DNA of 64,000 nucleotides. Source: Symbiodinium natans. Taxonomy: Eukaryota; Sar; Dinophyceae; Suessiales; Symbiodiniaceae. Below are positions 47,989 to 58,400 of this stretch, piece by piece (the stretch's first letter is position 1; each line of letters begins with the position of its first letter). A program made the position numbers and the translations under genes. The stretch lies in contig CAJNDS010002543.1 in NCBI GenBank assembly GCA_905221605.1, positions 1-64,000 on the forward strand. Direction: 5' to 3'. Below the pieces are notes generated by a model. The model was not told the DNA's origin and searched no databases. It saw only the letters and a program-made list of their open reading frames with translations.

Positions 47989-49043
47989 AAGAAAACATTC
48001 TCACTGTGAAGGAACCAAGGCACGAAGTGCACCACATCCTCCACATCCTCATCCAGCTGTGGTGGCGGCGGCGGAAAAGCCGGCCAGGACGGCAACACCG
48101 GGGGTGGTGGCAGCGGCACGTTGATCCAAGGGGCAGCTGACGGCACTCCAGGCCCAGCTTCTGCCGACACCTTCGGCTTGGGGTCCTCCGCCCACGAAGC
48201 TGCAAGAACTTTGCCACTGCAGATCTCCGGCAGGAACACCTGGTCGAGCTGGGCGATGGCATAGCCGGCATCCTCCTGGTGCTCCTTTTGGTATTAAAGG
48301 GTCTAGGGTTTAGGGTTTATATAGGGTTTCGGGTTTAGGTTTTAAGGTTTATATAGGGTTTATAGGGTTTAGACACGGTTTAAGGTTTAGGGTTAAGACA
48401 CTCGCAAGTAATTTACTCTTGGCTTTATGTCTTGTCTGCGACGGAAAGAAAGACCTTTATATACATGTATACATTTCTATATATATATATATACCTACAT
48501 ATACATGCACACATAGACCTAAGTTTTCCTTGTGAGGCTTCATACATATAATGGTTCCAAACGGTATGTATATGTATGTATATATATATATATAAAGGGT
48601 TTATACATAAGCTCAAGGGTTCCAGGCTTGTATAGGGTTTCCTATCACAAGAAAATAAAAAAAACACATGCTTTCTGCTTGACCAGCGGCGAAACTGAGG
48701 AACATGGAACAATGGTCCGAACGCTTTCGGCCCTCAACCCAGTACTTGTCACGGACCAGCTGGATGTCCAAGCAGTTGTTGACACCGAGCCGCTCCAGAC
48801 ATGATCGCACTGCCTTGGATGGGTTGGCATCAATGAGAAAAGAACAAACCAAAAAGCTTCAGGTAAAAGTGTTGATTGAGGTAAAGCGAATCAAGTTCAG
48901 CGGGATTGTGTGGTGCTTCAGTGTCTATATAGGGCTTAGGCTTAGGGTTTTGTTTCTTCTATATAAGTCTGTAACCGAGGCACCCACTTCTTCACGTCGT
49001 ACCACACGTTTTTGCAGTAGACTCGCGAGGTTTTCTGTGCCAT
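47989..49043 (-). CDS. unknown element protein, three exons, 3' end unresolved
   Basis: Exon 49043-48976 starts MAQKTSRVYCKNVWYDVKKW and ends at a GT donor. Exon 48856-48688 reads LIDANPSKAVRSCLERLGVN and VRDKYWVEGRKRSDHCS and ends at a GC donor. Exon 48284 to about 47989 reads EHQEDAGYAIAQLDQVFLPE, a Pro-rich stretch (PLPPPPVLPSWPAFPPPPPQ) and EDVEDVVHFVPWFLHS. The phases fit at both joins. The frame then runs into (TA)n, so a donor near 47990 and at least one more exon are expected. I recognise no family. Confidence 0.55.
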
Positions 49044-49567
49044 GGCTCCTCTTCTAGGCCTCTGTGTAATTTGCTACAGCTTATGTATACCTCTATATAC
49101 TATCTGTCGTCTCCAGCTCCAGAGATGCTTTCTCTTTCTCATATAAATGCCGTCGTGTCTAAAACATGTATCCTCCTCATCTGCAGACCATCACACAAAA
49201 GACTCGAAAGTACACCAAAAGGAAACTCGACCACTCACAGCTTCAGCAAGCCTGACACATGAGTAAACTTCGCACACAAGCCTATGCACATGCACAAGTA
49301 AAAACTGATGTGCGAAAGCAGCTGAGGGATCACATATAGGGCTTCTAAGGTTGGGGTTTCAGAATGACATGCACACAAGTAAAAAGAAGATGTGCGAAAG
49401 CAGCTGAGGGATTATGTAGGGCTTATGGGGTGTATAGGAGAGGTTCTGGGGGTTTCGGGTTTCAGAGGTTGTGCACAAGTGCTAAAAACAGCTGAGGGAT
49501 TATGTAGAGCTTATATATAAGGTACACAGAGGAGGCTCTAAAATGTTTCGGGCTTAAGAGGCTATGC

Positions 49568-49705
49568 TAGGGTTTAGGGTTTATATAGGGTATAGGGTAT
49601 AGGGTTTAGGGTTTAGGGTTTAGGGTTTAGGGTTTAGGGTTTAGGGTTTAGCGTTTAGGCTTTAGGTTTTAGGGTTTAGGGTTTATAGGGTTTAGTTTAG
49701 GGTTT
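49568..49705. repeat. telomere-like (TTTAGGG)n array inside the 12.2-kb element
   Basis: About eighteen degenerate units, between the gene starting at 49043 and the gene ending at 49903. Confidence 0.9.
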
Positions 49706-49902
49706 TGTCTTCAAAAGTAATTCTGGGCGCAATGCGACATCTTCGCCTTCTCGGCACATCTTCCGTGTGTGTCTATATATCTACCCCACTGAGACCCATT
49801 GTGTGCACACACACATCGAGACTGAAATCGATACGTCGATCGAAAACAGCAGGATTGGCTTCGTGAACGGCGAAGCTATCTAAAGATCCATGCCAGATTC
49901 TC

Positions 49903-51579
49903 TCAGGCATTCAACTTCGAAACAATGTCGATCCTACACTGGTAAAGCTCCAGCAAGGATTTCCCTTCCTTTACATGTGGCACAAGCTGCTCACAAATGG
50001 TGTGGTGCTTGGGGTGGCAGCTGCTGATGATGCTTCTCTTCTTGCCCATTGCATCGTAGTTCCGGATGTAACTCTTCTGCTTGTAAAACTCGACTTTGCA
50101 CTCGCCATACGTGGTAGCTTCGAACACATAATTCACGGGAAGCTTGGGGAAAGGCACATCGCTCGCTGCGACCTCGGGGCCTTCCTTCTTCAACTTCTTG
50201 GCCTTCGGCATCTTCGCATCTGTCATCTCAGCCTTGGGCTTCTTGGGCTCTTCTTTTTTTGGGACATTCTTCTTGGTCACTGCATCTTTCTTGTCGGTCT
50301 TCTTTTCGATCTTCGGCTGCTTCTTCTCGTTCTTCGCCTTCTTCTTCGCCAAGGCAACGTCGGGCACCAAATTCATGGCTGCTGCAAGGATGTCCAGCTC
50401 GTTCTTGGAGGTCTTCGAGGCTTCGGGCTTGGAGGCCTGGGTTTGGGTCTTGGAGTCTCCAGGCTTCGCGATGTCGGGCTGGGAGCTTTTGGCCTTCGGC
50501 TTGCAAGTCTTGGCTTTGGCCTTGGACTTGCAGGACTTGGAACTGCCGGCCTTGGCCTTGGGACTGCAGGCCTTGGGTTTCAAGACCTTTGCTTTGGCCT
50601 TGCCTTTTGCCACACACTCGTCCTCGGAAGTTTTTTTGTGATCCTGCCTGCCAGTGCCCTGGTTGATCTTGGCGAAAATCTGTGGCAACTGGGGAAGAGT
50701 CCATGGAACTCTCGCCGACGAGCTGGGTGTGGAGATGGGCTTGGCGATGGGCTGGGAGGTGGGCTGGGAGGTGGGCGGAGGAGCAGAGGTGACTGGGCTG
50801 ACGAAGGCGGGCTGCGGCTCATACACCACCATGGTCGTGCATGGCCTGACTGGGCTTGCGTTTTCCTCTTCACCATCCGCTTCCCCTTCTTCCAACAAGG
50901 GCTTCGCATCACCAACAAGAAGCTCCATCGGCAGCTCCAGCTTGTCCAACGTGAGATTGATCTTCCTGCAAAAACAGGTTTGCTCTCTCTGTGTTTCTCT
51001 CTCATGTATAAGCAGTAAAACAACAACGAAGAAGACAACCAACCACATATGAAACGAGACTATGCTCTAAACAACAAGCTTCATCTTCTCGTCGTCTGTG
51101 CACATACGAAGAACTTTTAGCTTCAAGGAGAGGTTCTGCTTGAGCTGCCGGAGGTGCGAGAGGAGCAGCCGAATGCTGAGGTCTATCCGGTCCAAGACAT
51201 CAGACTCTGTCATCTTGCGAGTACAGATGCTCATGGTCTTGTCCTCGACAAGAGACTTCAAGGCCCGAAGCAGCTTCACAGATTGAAGCTTCGAATTTGG
51301 AGCTACTTCTAGGAGGTCGTACAGCAGTCCAATGCACTTCGAAAGCCAACTTCCGTTCGGTGGCGTGTGCCACGTAAAGGTGAGGGGTCCGCCAGGTGGC
51401 GGACACACCAGCGACCACATGTCGCTGCTCTTGTGAAACTCTAGATAGTTACGGAGTGGCCGCTTCAAGGATTCGACACTGATGCACGGGTCGGCTATGA
51501 GCCGGAAGTTCTTCTTGTTCGAGGTGGCTTTTGCTTCCATCTGTTGAATGGCTGCCATGGCCTTCGCTAGGCCTGCCAT
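49903..51579 (-). CDS. basic Lys/Pro-rich element protein, two exons
   Basis: Exon 51579-51080 and exon 50965-49903 join through a 114-nt intron (GC donor preferred; a GA donor two codons earlier also fits), giving about 520 residues. The N-terminus MAGLAKAMAAIQQMEAKATS leads into a helical domain (LKRPLRNYLEFHKSSDMWSL, WLSKCIGLLYDLLEVAP, DLSIRLLLSHLRQLKQNL). Then come a Pro-rich linker, a long Lys-rich repeat region (KGKAKAKVLKPKACSPKAKA, KKPKAEMTDAKMPKAKKLKK) and a compact C-terminal domain (FEATTYGECKVEFYKQKSYI, HHTICEQLVPHVKEGKSLLE). The C-terminal domain may be the conserved, functional part. Composition resembles the other lysine-rich protein of the element. I recognise no family. Confidence 0.6.
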
Positions 51580-51689
51580 CTTTGCGAAGCAAAAACAAGG
51601 AAACAGCTTTCTGTCAGTCTCCACACACCACACCTTGATCACAAAAGCTTCTTGTCCACAAGCATGGAGTACAAAACGCTCGCAGATGC

Positions 51690-51900
51690 TTTCACAAGTA
51701 AACATAACCTTCTGTGCAAATTGTCTCACAAGTAAAAAGCTCGGTTGTTTCAGAAAAGCTGGTCTGGGAGGGGCTGTCTCTCACAAGTAAAGCCACAAGT
51801 AAACACAACCTTTTCTGTGCAAACTGTCTCACAAGTAAAGCTCGGTTGTTTCAGAAAAGCTGGTCTATAGGAAAAGGGCTGCCTCACAAGTAAAAGCCAC
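51690..51900. repeat. imperfect ~105-bp tandem duplication
   Basis: Two copies of a unit containing CTGTCTCACAAGTAAA, GCTCGGTTGTTTCAGAAAAG and CTGGTCT follow one another upstream of the gene that starts at 51579. Shorter pieces of the unit continue to about 52010. Confidence 0.8.
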
Positions 51901-52302
51901 ATGCTGCAGACTGTGTGTCACAAGCCAAAAAAAATGCTGCAGGCTGTCTCACAAGTATAAAAAAGCCACGTGCTGCAGACTGTCACAAGTAAAAAGTCGC
52001 TTGCGAACTGTCCCACAAAACCTTATCTCGGTCACGTTCTTTGGAATATCCTTCTTCGGTTGTGTCCCAAAAGCATAAACAAAATTCTGTCGAAAATACT
52101 TTTGGAACGCTAGACATATTCACCTGTACTCCAAAATTTTTATTTACTCTGAACCTAATGTATAATTAGTTTGAACCTAATTTATAATTACTTTGCACCT
52201 AATTGTGTTTTAGGTGTAAAGTAAATTTACTTACACGAAAAATTAAGTAAATAAATAAGTAAATATTTACCTAATTCCATGGTTTTTACCTAAATTCGAC
52301 GA

Positions 52303-52334
52303 CACCTAAATTCACGTATTCTGGAGACTCAGGG
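52303..52334 (-). repeat. right terminal inverted repeat of the 12.2-kb element
   Basis: On the minus strand it starts CCCTGAGTCTCCAGAATACG and continues TGAATTTAGGTG. It is identical to the left end for the first 26 bases. The host frame reads on into it as ESPEYVNLG and stops at 52286. Confidence 0.85.
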
Positions 52335-53281
52335 TTGGCATCGGACTTGCCTCTGCCCTTCGGCTTGCCCTGGCCCTTGCCACGGGCGTCTGCCCAAGCA
52401 CCCCACGGGTCGCGGCCCTTGCCGTGCGTCGCCTCCTCGCGACGTCTCTTGCCGCCCCTCTTCTTGTGTTTGCTTCTAAGAAGAGGCTGGATCGTTTCCT
52501 GATCCATCGCGCGATTGGCCAGAAGGATCTCGTACTCCAGCTCATCTTGGCTGCTCTCGGAGCCCGAGTCCCTCTGTTCGCCGCGCCGCGGATCCGGGAT
52601 CCCGCGGGACACGACCTCTGCCAAGCGGAGGGGTGTGCTGCACCTAAAGCACAGCTGCCTGAATGAAAGGTTCCATTCATAGCAGTTAGGGCACTGCCAC
52701 CCTGCTATGCGGAGCGCTTCGCTGATGTGATCATCGCGCTCCGCCTTCTCCGCCTGGCGCCGCTCCCGCTTCTTGGCGCGCTCGGCCGCCTGCGCCTCTT
52801 CGGCCGCCTGGAGGGCTTCAGCGAGTTCCTCATCGCTGAGGAGCCTCGCGGCATCTGCCCGCGCTTGTTGGTCTTCAAGCTCTTCGGCAGAAAACCTCCG
52901 CCGCCATTGCTCCGGCGCGGTTTGGGGATCCACCTCCCACCACCCGATGTCGATCCCATTGATCCATCGGCCATCGCACGGGGCGCCCGCATTCGGGCCG
53001 CCCGCGTGCGTGGTGAGGCACTGGTCCTCGGTAACCGGGTTAATGGCTTCGCAGAAGAAGCACCGCCAGCTGCCGTAGGGGTAAAAGCGGCCTTCGACGT
53101 AGGCTCGGTTGGCTGGGAGGGCGACCTCGTCCGCCTCATCCGCGGTGGCAGCCTCCATCTCAACCGAGACCTCCTCGTCCTTGACGACCTCAGCCTCCTC
53201 CTCCTGTTCCTCCTTGACCAGGGGCTCTTCCTCCTCCCGGCCAACCTTGAGGTGGGACTCAGTGCGAACCTCGGCGCGCAT
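52335..53281 (-). CDS. RanBP2-type zinc-finger protein segment, interrupted by the 12.2-kb element
   Basis: The ATG at 53281 overlaps the stop of the preceding frame (TGATG). An acidic N-terminus (REEEEPLVKEEQEEEAEVVK) is followed by a Cys-rich finger (WRCFFCEAINPVTEDQC), a long charged coiled coil, and a clear RanBP2-type finger (WQCPNCYEWNLSFRQLCFRC; W-x-C-x2-C-x3-N-x6-C-x2-C). A Gly/Lys-rich tail (GQGKPKGRGKSDA) comes last. RanBP2 fingers bind single-stranded RNA or ubiquitin. The reading frame meets the element at 52334; without the element it continues as KGKPKGRGKYAWG into the SWIM/PLD-like part at 40168-38537. Confidence 0.7.
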
Positions 53282-54857
53282 CAAAATGACGTCAAGGCTA
53301 TCCGCGGCTGGGTCGCCCCCGCGAAGAAGGAGTCGATCTCCTTGGCATGGAGATCGTCAAGAGGCGTCACCAGGTCCGGCGAGTAATCTCGCTTGGAGCG
53401 ACGCTCGGCCAGGCGTCGCTGGACGTCCCCCTTCGGCGGCTCGAGGGCCCGCCCGCGCGGAGCGGCCTTCCGCGGAGGCTCGGGCACGGCCTCCTCCGTG
53501 GGCTCGCTCTTGGGCGTGGACCCTCCATCGCTTCCCTCTGGAGCACCAGGGGGGTCCAGCTCGGGGTCGTCGCGAAGCCACCCCCGGCGGATGGCTACCA
53601 CCAAGATGTGGTGCGATCCATCCTCAAGCTGGATTCGGTCCCCTCGCCTCAGGAGCGGGACTCTCGAGTGATCGTACCCGTTGGCTTTGTGGTACCTAAT
53701 CACTCGGAGCATGGGCACCTCCCCATACCCACCGTCCTTTCCTCGGCGGAACAGCCGTCCCCGCCAGTCCTGACGAAAAGGGTCAAGAGGTGCGGAGGGG
53801 CTGATCCCCAGGTTGGGCGGAAGAGAGGCGCCATGGCAGGCCGCCTGATGCAAGTGGTACTGCACCAGCGACTCAAAAGCTAGCCCGCATCCCGGAGCCG
53901 AACATCCGTAGTGGCCGTCAGCGTTGGGGCGAGGCTCCTCTGAGGCTGAGGCGGACTGGGCGGTCCCGCCTCCCGAAGGCCTGGCGGAACTGCTCGGCCC
54001 TGCAGCGCCGGGGGCGTCCTGACCATCGTCAGACACCTCTTCCCCGTCGGCGCCTTCCCCGGCCGCCCGACTCTCTCCCTCTCGGCGCAGCGTTTTGAGG
54101 GACTCCTCCCGCTTGGTGATCTTCTCCAGCTTCACCATCGCAGTTCCCGCAACCTCCAGTATTCTCGACTGGAGCTTCTGCGCTCTAAGGAGAGCTTCGG
54201 ACCGCGCGAGGTATTCCTTCGCGCTGGTGACCACAGACTGGCCGAGCACGAGGACTCCTTCCTCCGTGCTCTCGGCCTGGGCCCCACTAGCGGGCTCCTC
54301 ATCCTCCTTCACTCTGACCGCGGCTGGAGTCGGGAAGATCCGAGCTGGAGCTATCTTCCTCGACACCTTCAGCTGCTTGGGCTGCCTCTTCCTCGAGCGA
54401 GTCCTCGGGCTCGAGGACATTGGGGCCCGGGACGTTCGCCTAGGGTACACCTTGGGCTTCGCTGGCACGATCGAAGTCCTCGGGGTCCCTAAGGGACGCC
54501 CTTTGGCCTTAGGCGCGGCCTTAGGAGGGGTAACAGGTTGGGCGGCCCCCGCGGCCATGACACGACCCGCAGGGGCCAGCACAACCGTCGAGGAGCTCGC
54601 CGCGCCACTGCTGGCCGCAGCAGCTTGGGACGCTTGGACCGTGCCCAGTTTCGGTCCTCGCCCCAACGGCGGGTTGGGGCCCGCACTGGAGTCGCCTAAA
54701 CTCTTTAGGTCGACACGCAGGACCAACCTATCCACTTCCAACTCAGCTATCAGGTCTGAGTAGACAGGCGAGCCCCTGAGGAGTGCCCAGATGCGGGAAA
54801 TGCCGGTGGCCCTAATCTGGCCAGTGAGGGCCACCCCATCCGCTCCTGCATAGATGG
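53281..54857 (-). CDS. C2H2-finger protein segment downstream of the Tpt1-like domain
   Basis: It begins in the frame that carries the last strand of the Tpt1-like domain (VPIYAGADGVALTGQIRATG) and runs to a TGA at 53281. A Pro/Ala/Arg-rich linker, a coiled coil (SAKEYLARSEALLRAQKLQS) and a C2H2 finger (CSAPGCGLAFESL, then HLHQAACH; C-x4-C-x12-H-x4-H) follow. The end reads LRVIRYHKANGYDHSRVPLL and DRIQLEDGSHHILVVAIRRG, a possible beta domain. The frame differs by one base from the frame of the main Tpt1-like domain. The next frame overlaps its stop, so these pieces may once have been one long coding sequence. Confidence 0.6.
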
Positions 54858-55460
54858 GCACCCGGCGTCCCGCAGGACCGCCAGTCGGACCTCGACTATG
54901 CAAGTCGATCCGCGGCGGAACCCGCGCCTTCCGTCCTCCCACTGCGTGGGGCAGTGTCCTAGGACGTAGTGCACCCCGAGGCGGCCTCCCGGCCCGCCGC
55001 CGGGGATCAGGCCGTTCTGCAACAGGCTTGGCACGACATGCAAGTCCGTGCCGTGCCACATGGCCGGGCCATACTGACGGATGAGGTCGTCGATGGCCGT
55101 CTCACTTAGGCCCTCCATCATGAACCCCATCGGATGGCCACAATCGGCAGAGTGGCCTTGGAAGGCACGAAGGAAACCAGCGTGCGAGGTGTCCAACCTC
55201 GGTTTCCGCTGGCTGGCGTCGTGCGCGACCGCCTGGTTGTACTGGTTGATGGTGATCCCGAGTTGTTCGATCAACTCATCAACCGGGTAGAGGCCGCCCG
55301 GACCGAACCGGCCTCTGCAGCCACCTTCGCCGTGCCGCATGCATCGGACTAGCAGGCGCTGCACGTCGTCTATCGTGGGCGGGCCCTTCCGGCCCTTGGG
55401 CCTGGTCTTGCTCTTGCCCCTCTTCGACCCCCTCCACCCATCGCGGCACTGAGGCCCGCG
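54858..55460 (-). CDS. Tpt1/KptA-like RNA 2'-phosphotransferase domain (frameshifted at its end)
   Basis: Tpt1/KptA removes the 2'-phosphate left on RNA by ligases, using NAD+. The frame here shows its landmarks in order: VRCMRHG (catalytic Arg-His), GGLYPVDELIEQLG, LRAFQGHS (the R-x-x-Q-G-H-S block), MWHGTDLHVVPSLLQNGLIP (the HGT block), GRLGVHYVLG and CIVEVRLAVLRDAG. The last strand (VPIYAGADGVALTGQIRATG, like FYRSENGVILTEG in the family) lies one base out of frame, so a 1-base change in GCCGGGTGCCC near 54857 or a sequencing error breaks it. The four catalytic positions look conserved. Its basic N-terminal lead (RGSKRGKSKTRPKGRKGPPT) has no ATG, so an upstream exon or fusion to the reverse-transcriptase frame that ends at 55370 is possible. 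Confidence 0.7.
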
Positions 55461-58400
55461 GCTTTGCAGGACCTTCGATGGGCGAGGGAAACCTGACGCG
55501 CCCTTGAGCGGCCAGGACACGGCCCGCTGAAAGGGGCCGGTGTGCAGTAGTGGTAGGTAGCCGCTCCCGCGCGGCCAGGGCACGGCCCGCAGCGGGGCCT
55601 TGTGGTTGACCACGAAGGTCCGGGCGACCAATTGGTCGCTCCCGCGCGGTCTGGTCGCGACCCGCAGCGGGGCGCAGTGCACAGGCACGAACGCGGGGAG
55701 GGACTACCTACCCTAGGCTCTACAACACACTTGAACCGCTGCGGCGGGGGTTTGGGGAGTTTCCTTAAGGTCTGGGCTTTAAGGCTTCTACGGCTTCTGC
55801 TTCGACCTTGGACCGAACCTCTAGGCCTGCTTGCTAAACACTGGCTGCGGGACAAACGAACGAAGCTGCACGCGACGAACGACGAAAAATCCTTCTGCCC
55901 GCAGACCGGCGACCTGGGAAACGGCCCGCCCCAAAAACACCCGCCCTGAACACAGAAACACCCGAACAGCCCCAACATCCTGAGCATCAGAACGCGCGTG
56001 GGGTGATTCTGGTCCGAGCGCGCCGCGTCATGGTTCGCGCGCTTGGAGTTGTGCGCACCGCGAACGCCTAAGGCTTCAAGAGCAGACGACGCGCTCTGAG
56101 GAGCCGCGACTGCCCCCTTGGCGCACGCTTCGCGCACCGCCCCCTCGGCTTGGGCATCAGTGAAAAACTGCCCATCAATGACCCTACCTGTCCTAACAGT
56201 AAGATCATCCACGTAGGCAATCCACTCCTTAGTATACTTAAGGCGCCTACCTCTGCCGGGGGCATAGGCCCTATCAACCACAAAGTTGAAGTCATCTGGG
56301 CCGTTAATCGGGCCAAAGGTGAGGCCGACAGGGAGATACTTCCCTGATCTTGCCACAATGGCCAACACCTCGCGAGCACGCTTGGTGTTCCTAATCTGAT
56401 TAAACCCACTAACCGCATCCACGAAGGTATACCAAACCGAACCTACTGCGGCGGCGAGCACATCGCTGCCCCGCCGACAATAGTACGTGGAGCGCTTAAT
56501 TCGGGCATTCACGCGGCGGTAGTCAACCACCAAGCGTCGCTTCCTATGCCGCTTGTAGCTGGGCATTTCCTTGGTCGGAAACGGCGCAGATCCCCAAGCC
56601 GAGCTGCCGCGGATCAACTGACCCCGCTTGCATTCTTCTTCAAGCTTGTCGTCGACCCATTGCGCGGACTCGCCCCTCAGACTGTGAGGCTGGGACGAGA
56701 CCGGCGGCCCGGTGGGGATGCAGTCATGGGCGAACTTCCTGACCGTGGTCCTGGTGGTGTCCTCCACCCAGAACCCCGCGGCCTTTCGCCGTATGACCTC
56801 CCTGACGGCTGCGATATCAGCATCGGTCAGCCGGGGTCTGGTTGGTCCAGGCTCGATCTTCAAACCCGACCATACGAGGTCTCTATAGGCCTCGGTGCGC
56901 CTAGGATCCTCCGCGACCTTCTCGCCCGCAAGAGCATAGACCTCAAGGTCAGCCCGGACGGAATCCCAGTCCTTGGCGTCCGCCTTGGTCCGCCAAAACG
57001 CTTCTTTCTCCGCGGCATACTTATCCACCTCCTTATCCAGCTCCGCACGCTCTGCTGGCGTGAGGTCCTCGCCCGACCGCACGTCCGGGAGGGGAACGAC
57101 TGGAGAGGGCTGTGGCGCAGCCGCGGCGCTATCTGCACCCGCAGTCGCTGGAAAGCTTTCAACTGCAGCGGTGCACAGCTCTTCTGCGCCCCTCAGACCA
57201 AGGTCCTGGAGCGAGGCGCAGAAAGCCGCCCCTATGAGGTTGTAGTCGGATTGCGCGCGCTCAACGTGCTTGTGCTGCACTGCGCCTAGTGCATCCGGCC
57301 TACTACACCTCAAACCTACCGATTCTAAGCTGAAATCGGCGAGCCACAGGGCCCCGCTCTCAACGAGGTTGCTGCGGCCACCGGCCCGCGCGAACTGGCA
57401 CATGTCAGCCCGCACGAAAGCCCAAGGCCAGCGCGGCCCTGCGAGCGTCCCAAACAAGGCGCCCCACTCCTCTAGCCGCCAAGGTTCCCACTCGCCTTTT
57501 TGCGCCTGCAAACGCAACGCGACGTGGGCGCCCGCGCGTGTGCGTTCCTGCGCACACCGGACGACTAGCTGGAGGAAAGCCCGGGGCACATTCTTGCCCT
57601 CAAGCCCAATTACGAGCACCTTCGGCTCTGTGCGCAGAACAGCGCCGCTAATGGCCTCCAAGTGCTCTTCTGCGGCCAGGTTCCAGGTGATCCCGTAGGC
57701 CTGCTTGCCTTGCACAAAAGCGGGAACAACCCTGTACCCGTGCCTCCTAGCCGCGTCGGAAACGACCGCGTCACCCCAAGCAACCTCTAAGACATCAGCA
57801 ACCCCACCAAGGAAATACTGCCGGAACCAACTCTCGACAGCACCCGACTCTGGGGAAGCCCTAGGCTGCAACGCGCGGGGTTCCGCGACCAAGAGGTCCG
57901 CGAGGGCCTCTCGGATCGAGAGCACACTCGTGCCGGCACGAGACGCTCGCTCGAGGGTCCTGTCCTGCAACGAATACGCCCCCTTGTCCAACTTTCTGGC
58001 CGAGGCTGCAGCAAGCACGCCGTCGCGGTTTAGGTCGATTTTGGAAATGATTTCCTTCACAGAAACCGCTTCATGGGCCGGACGGGTCCCTTCTGAAAGC
58101 GTGAGCGCTCCGTCCTCGGCGATATATGCAAGCCGCCATTTGACGCGAACCCCGCTGGCGTCGGGGAGATAGCGATGGACGCCGACCTGCGCACGGGCCG
58201 CATCCACCTGCGTGACCCGTCCTAACCTGCACACCTTCGGGCCTCCACCTACACCCCGATAGGCAATGCGGTCACCAAGGCGGAGGACGAAGTCCCTCCC
58301 GCGCCTGGTCAGCGTGAACTCCACCTGCTTGGCGTCGCCTTGAACCTGCTGCCCTAAGCTGGGGCGAGACAAGTCGTCCCCGCCGGTTCCATTGTCTTCA

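Larger units (their letters stand above)
40169..52334. mobile_element. 12.2-kb DNA element with terminal inverted repeats and at least five genes
   Basis: The two ends are inverted copies. The first 26 bases (CCCTGAGTCTCC, AGAATACGTGAATT) are identical, then AGGT and a looser ATTTASGTAAA match. The flanking coding sequences both carry TT at the joint (40167-40168 and 52335-52336). Deleting the element plus one TT rejoins the flanking frames without a frameshift. Inside are a transposase-like gene and four other minus-strand genes, one plus-strand exon, AT microsatellites and telomere-like arrays. The intergenic DNA is AT-richer than the flanks. The transposase points to a cut-and-paste element, perhaps of the Plavaka/KDZ or CACTA-like group, but the family is not settled. 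Confidence 0.8.

Noticed and set aside
49975-51052. Long plus-strand frames opposite the lysine-rich element gene
   Set aside because: They are Leu/Gly-rich mirror images of Lys/Ala/Pro codons on the minus strand.
40167-52336. Longer target-site duplication around the 12.2-kb element
   Set aside because: Only TT is shared directly at the joints; the flanking GGCAAGCC...AAGGG similarity is in diverged coding repeats and cannot be called a target duplication.
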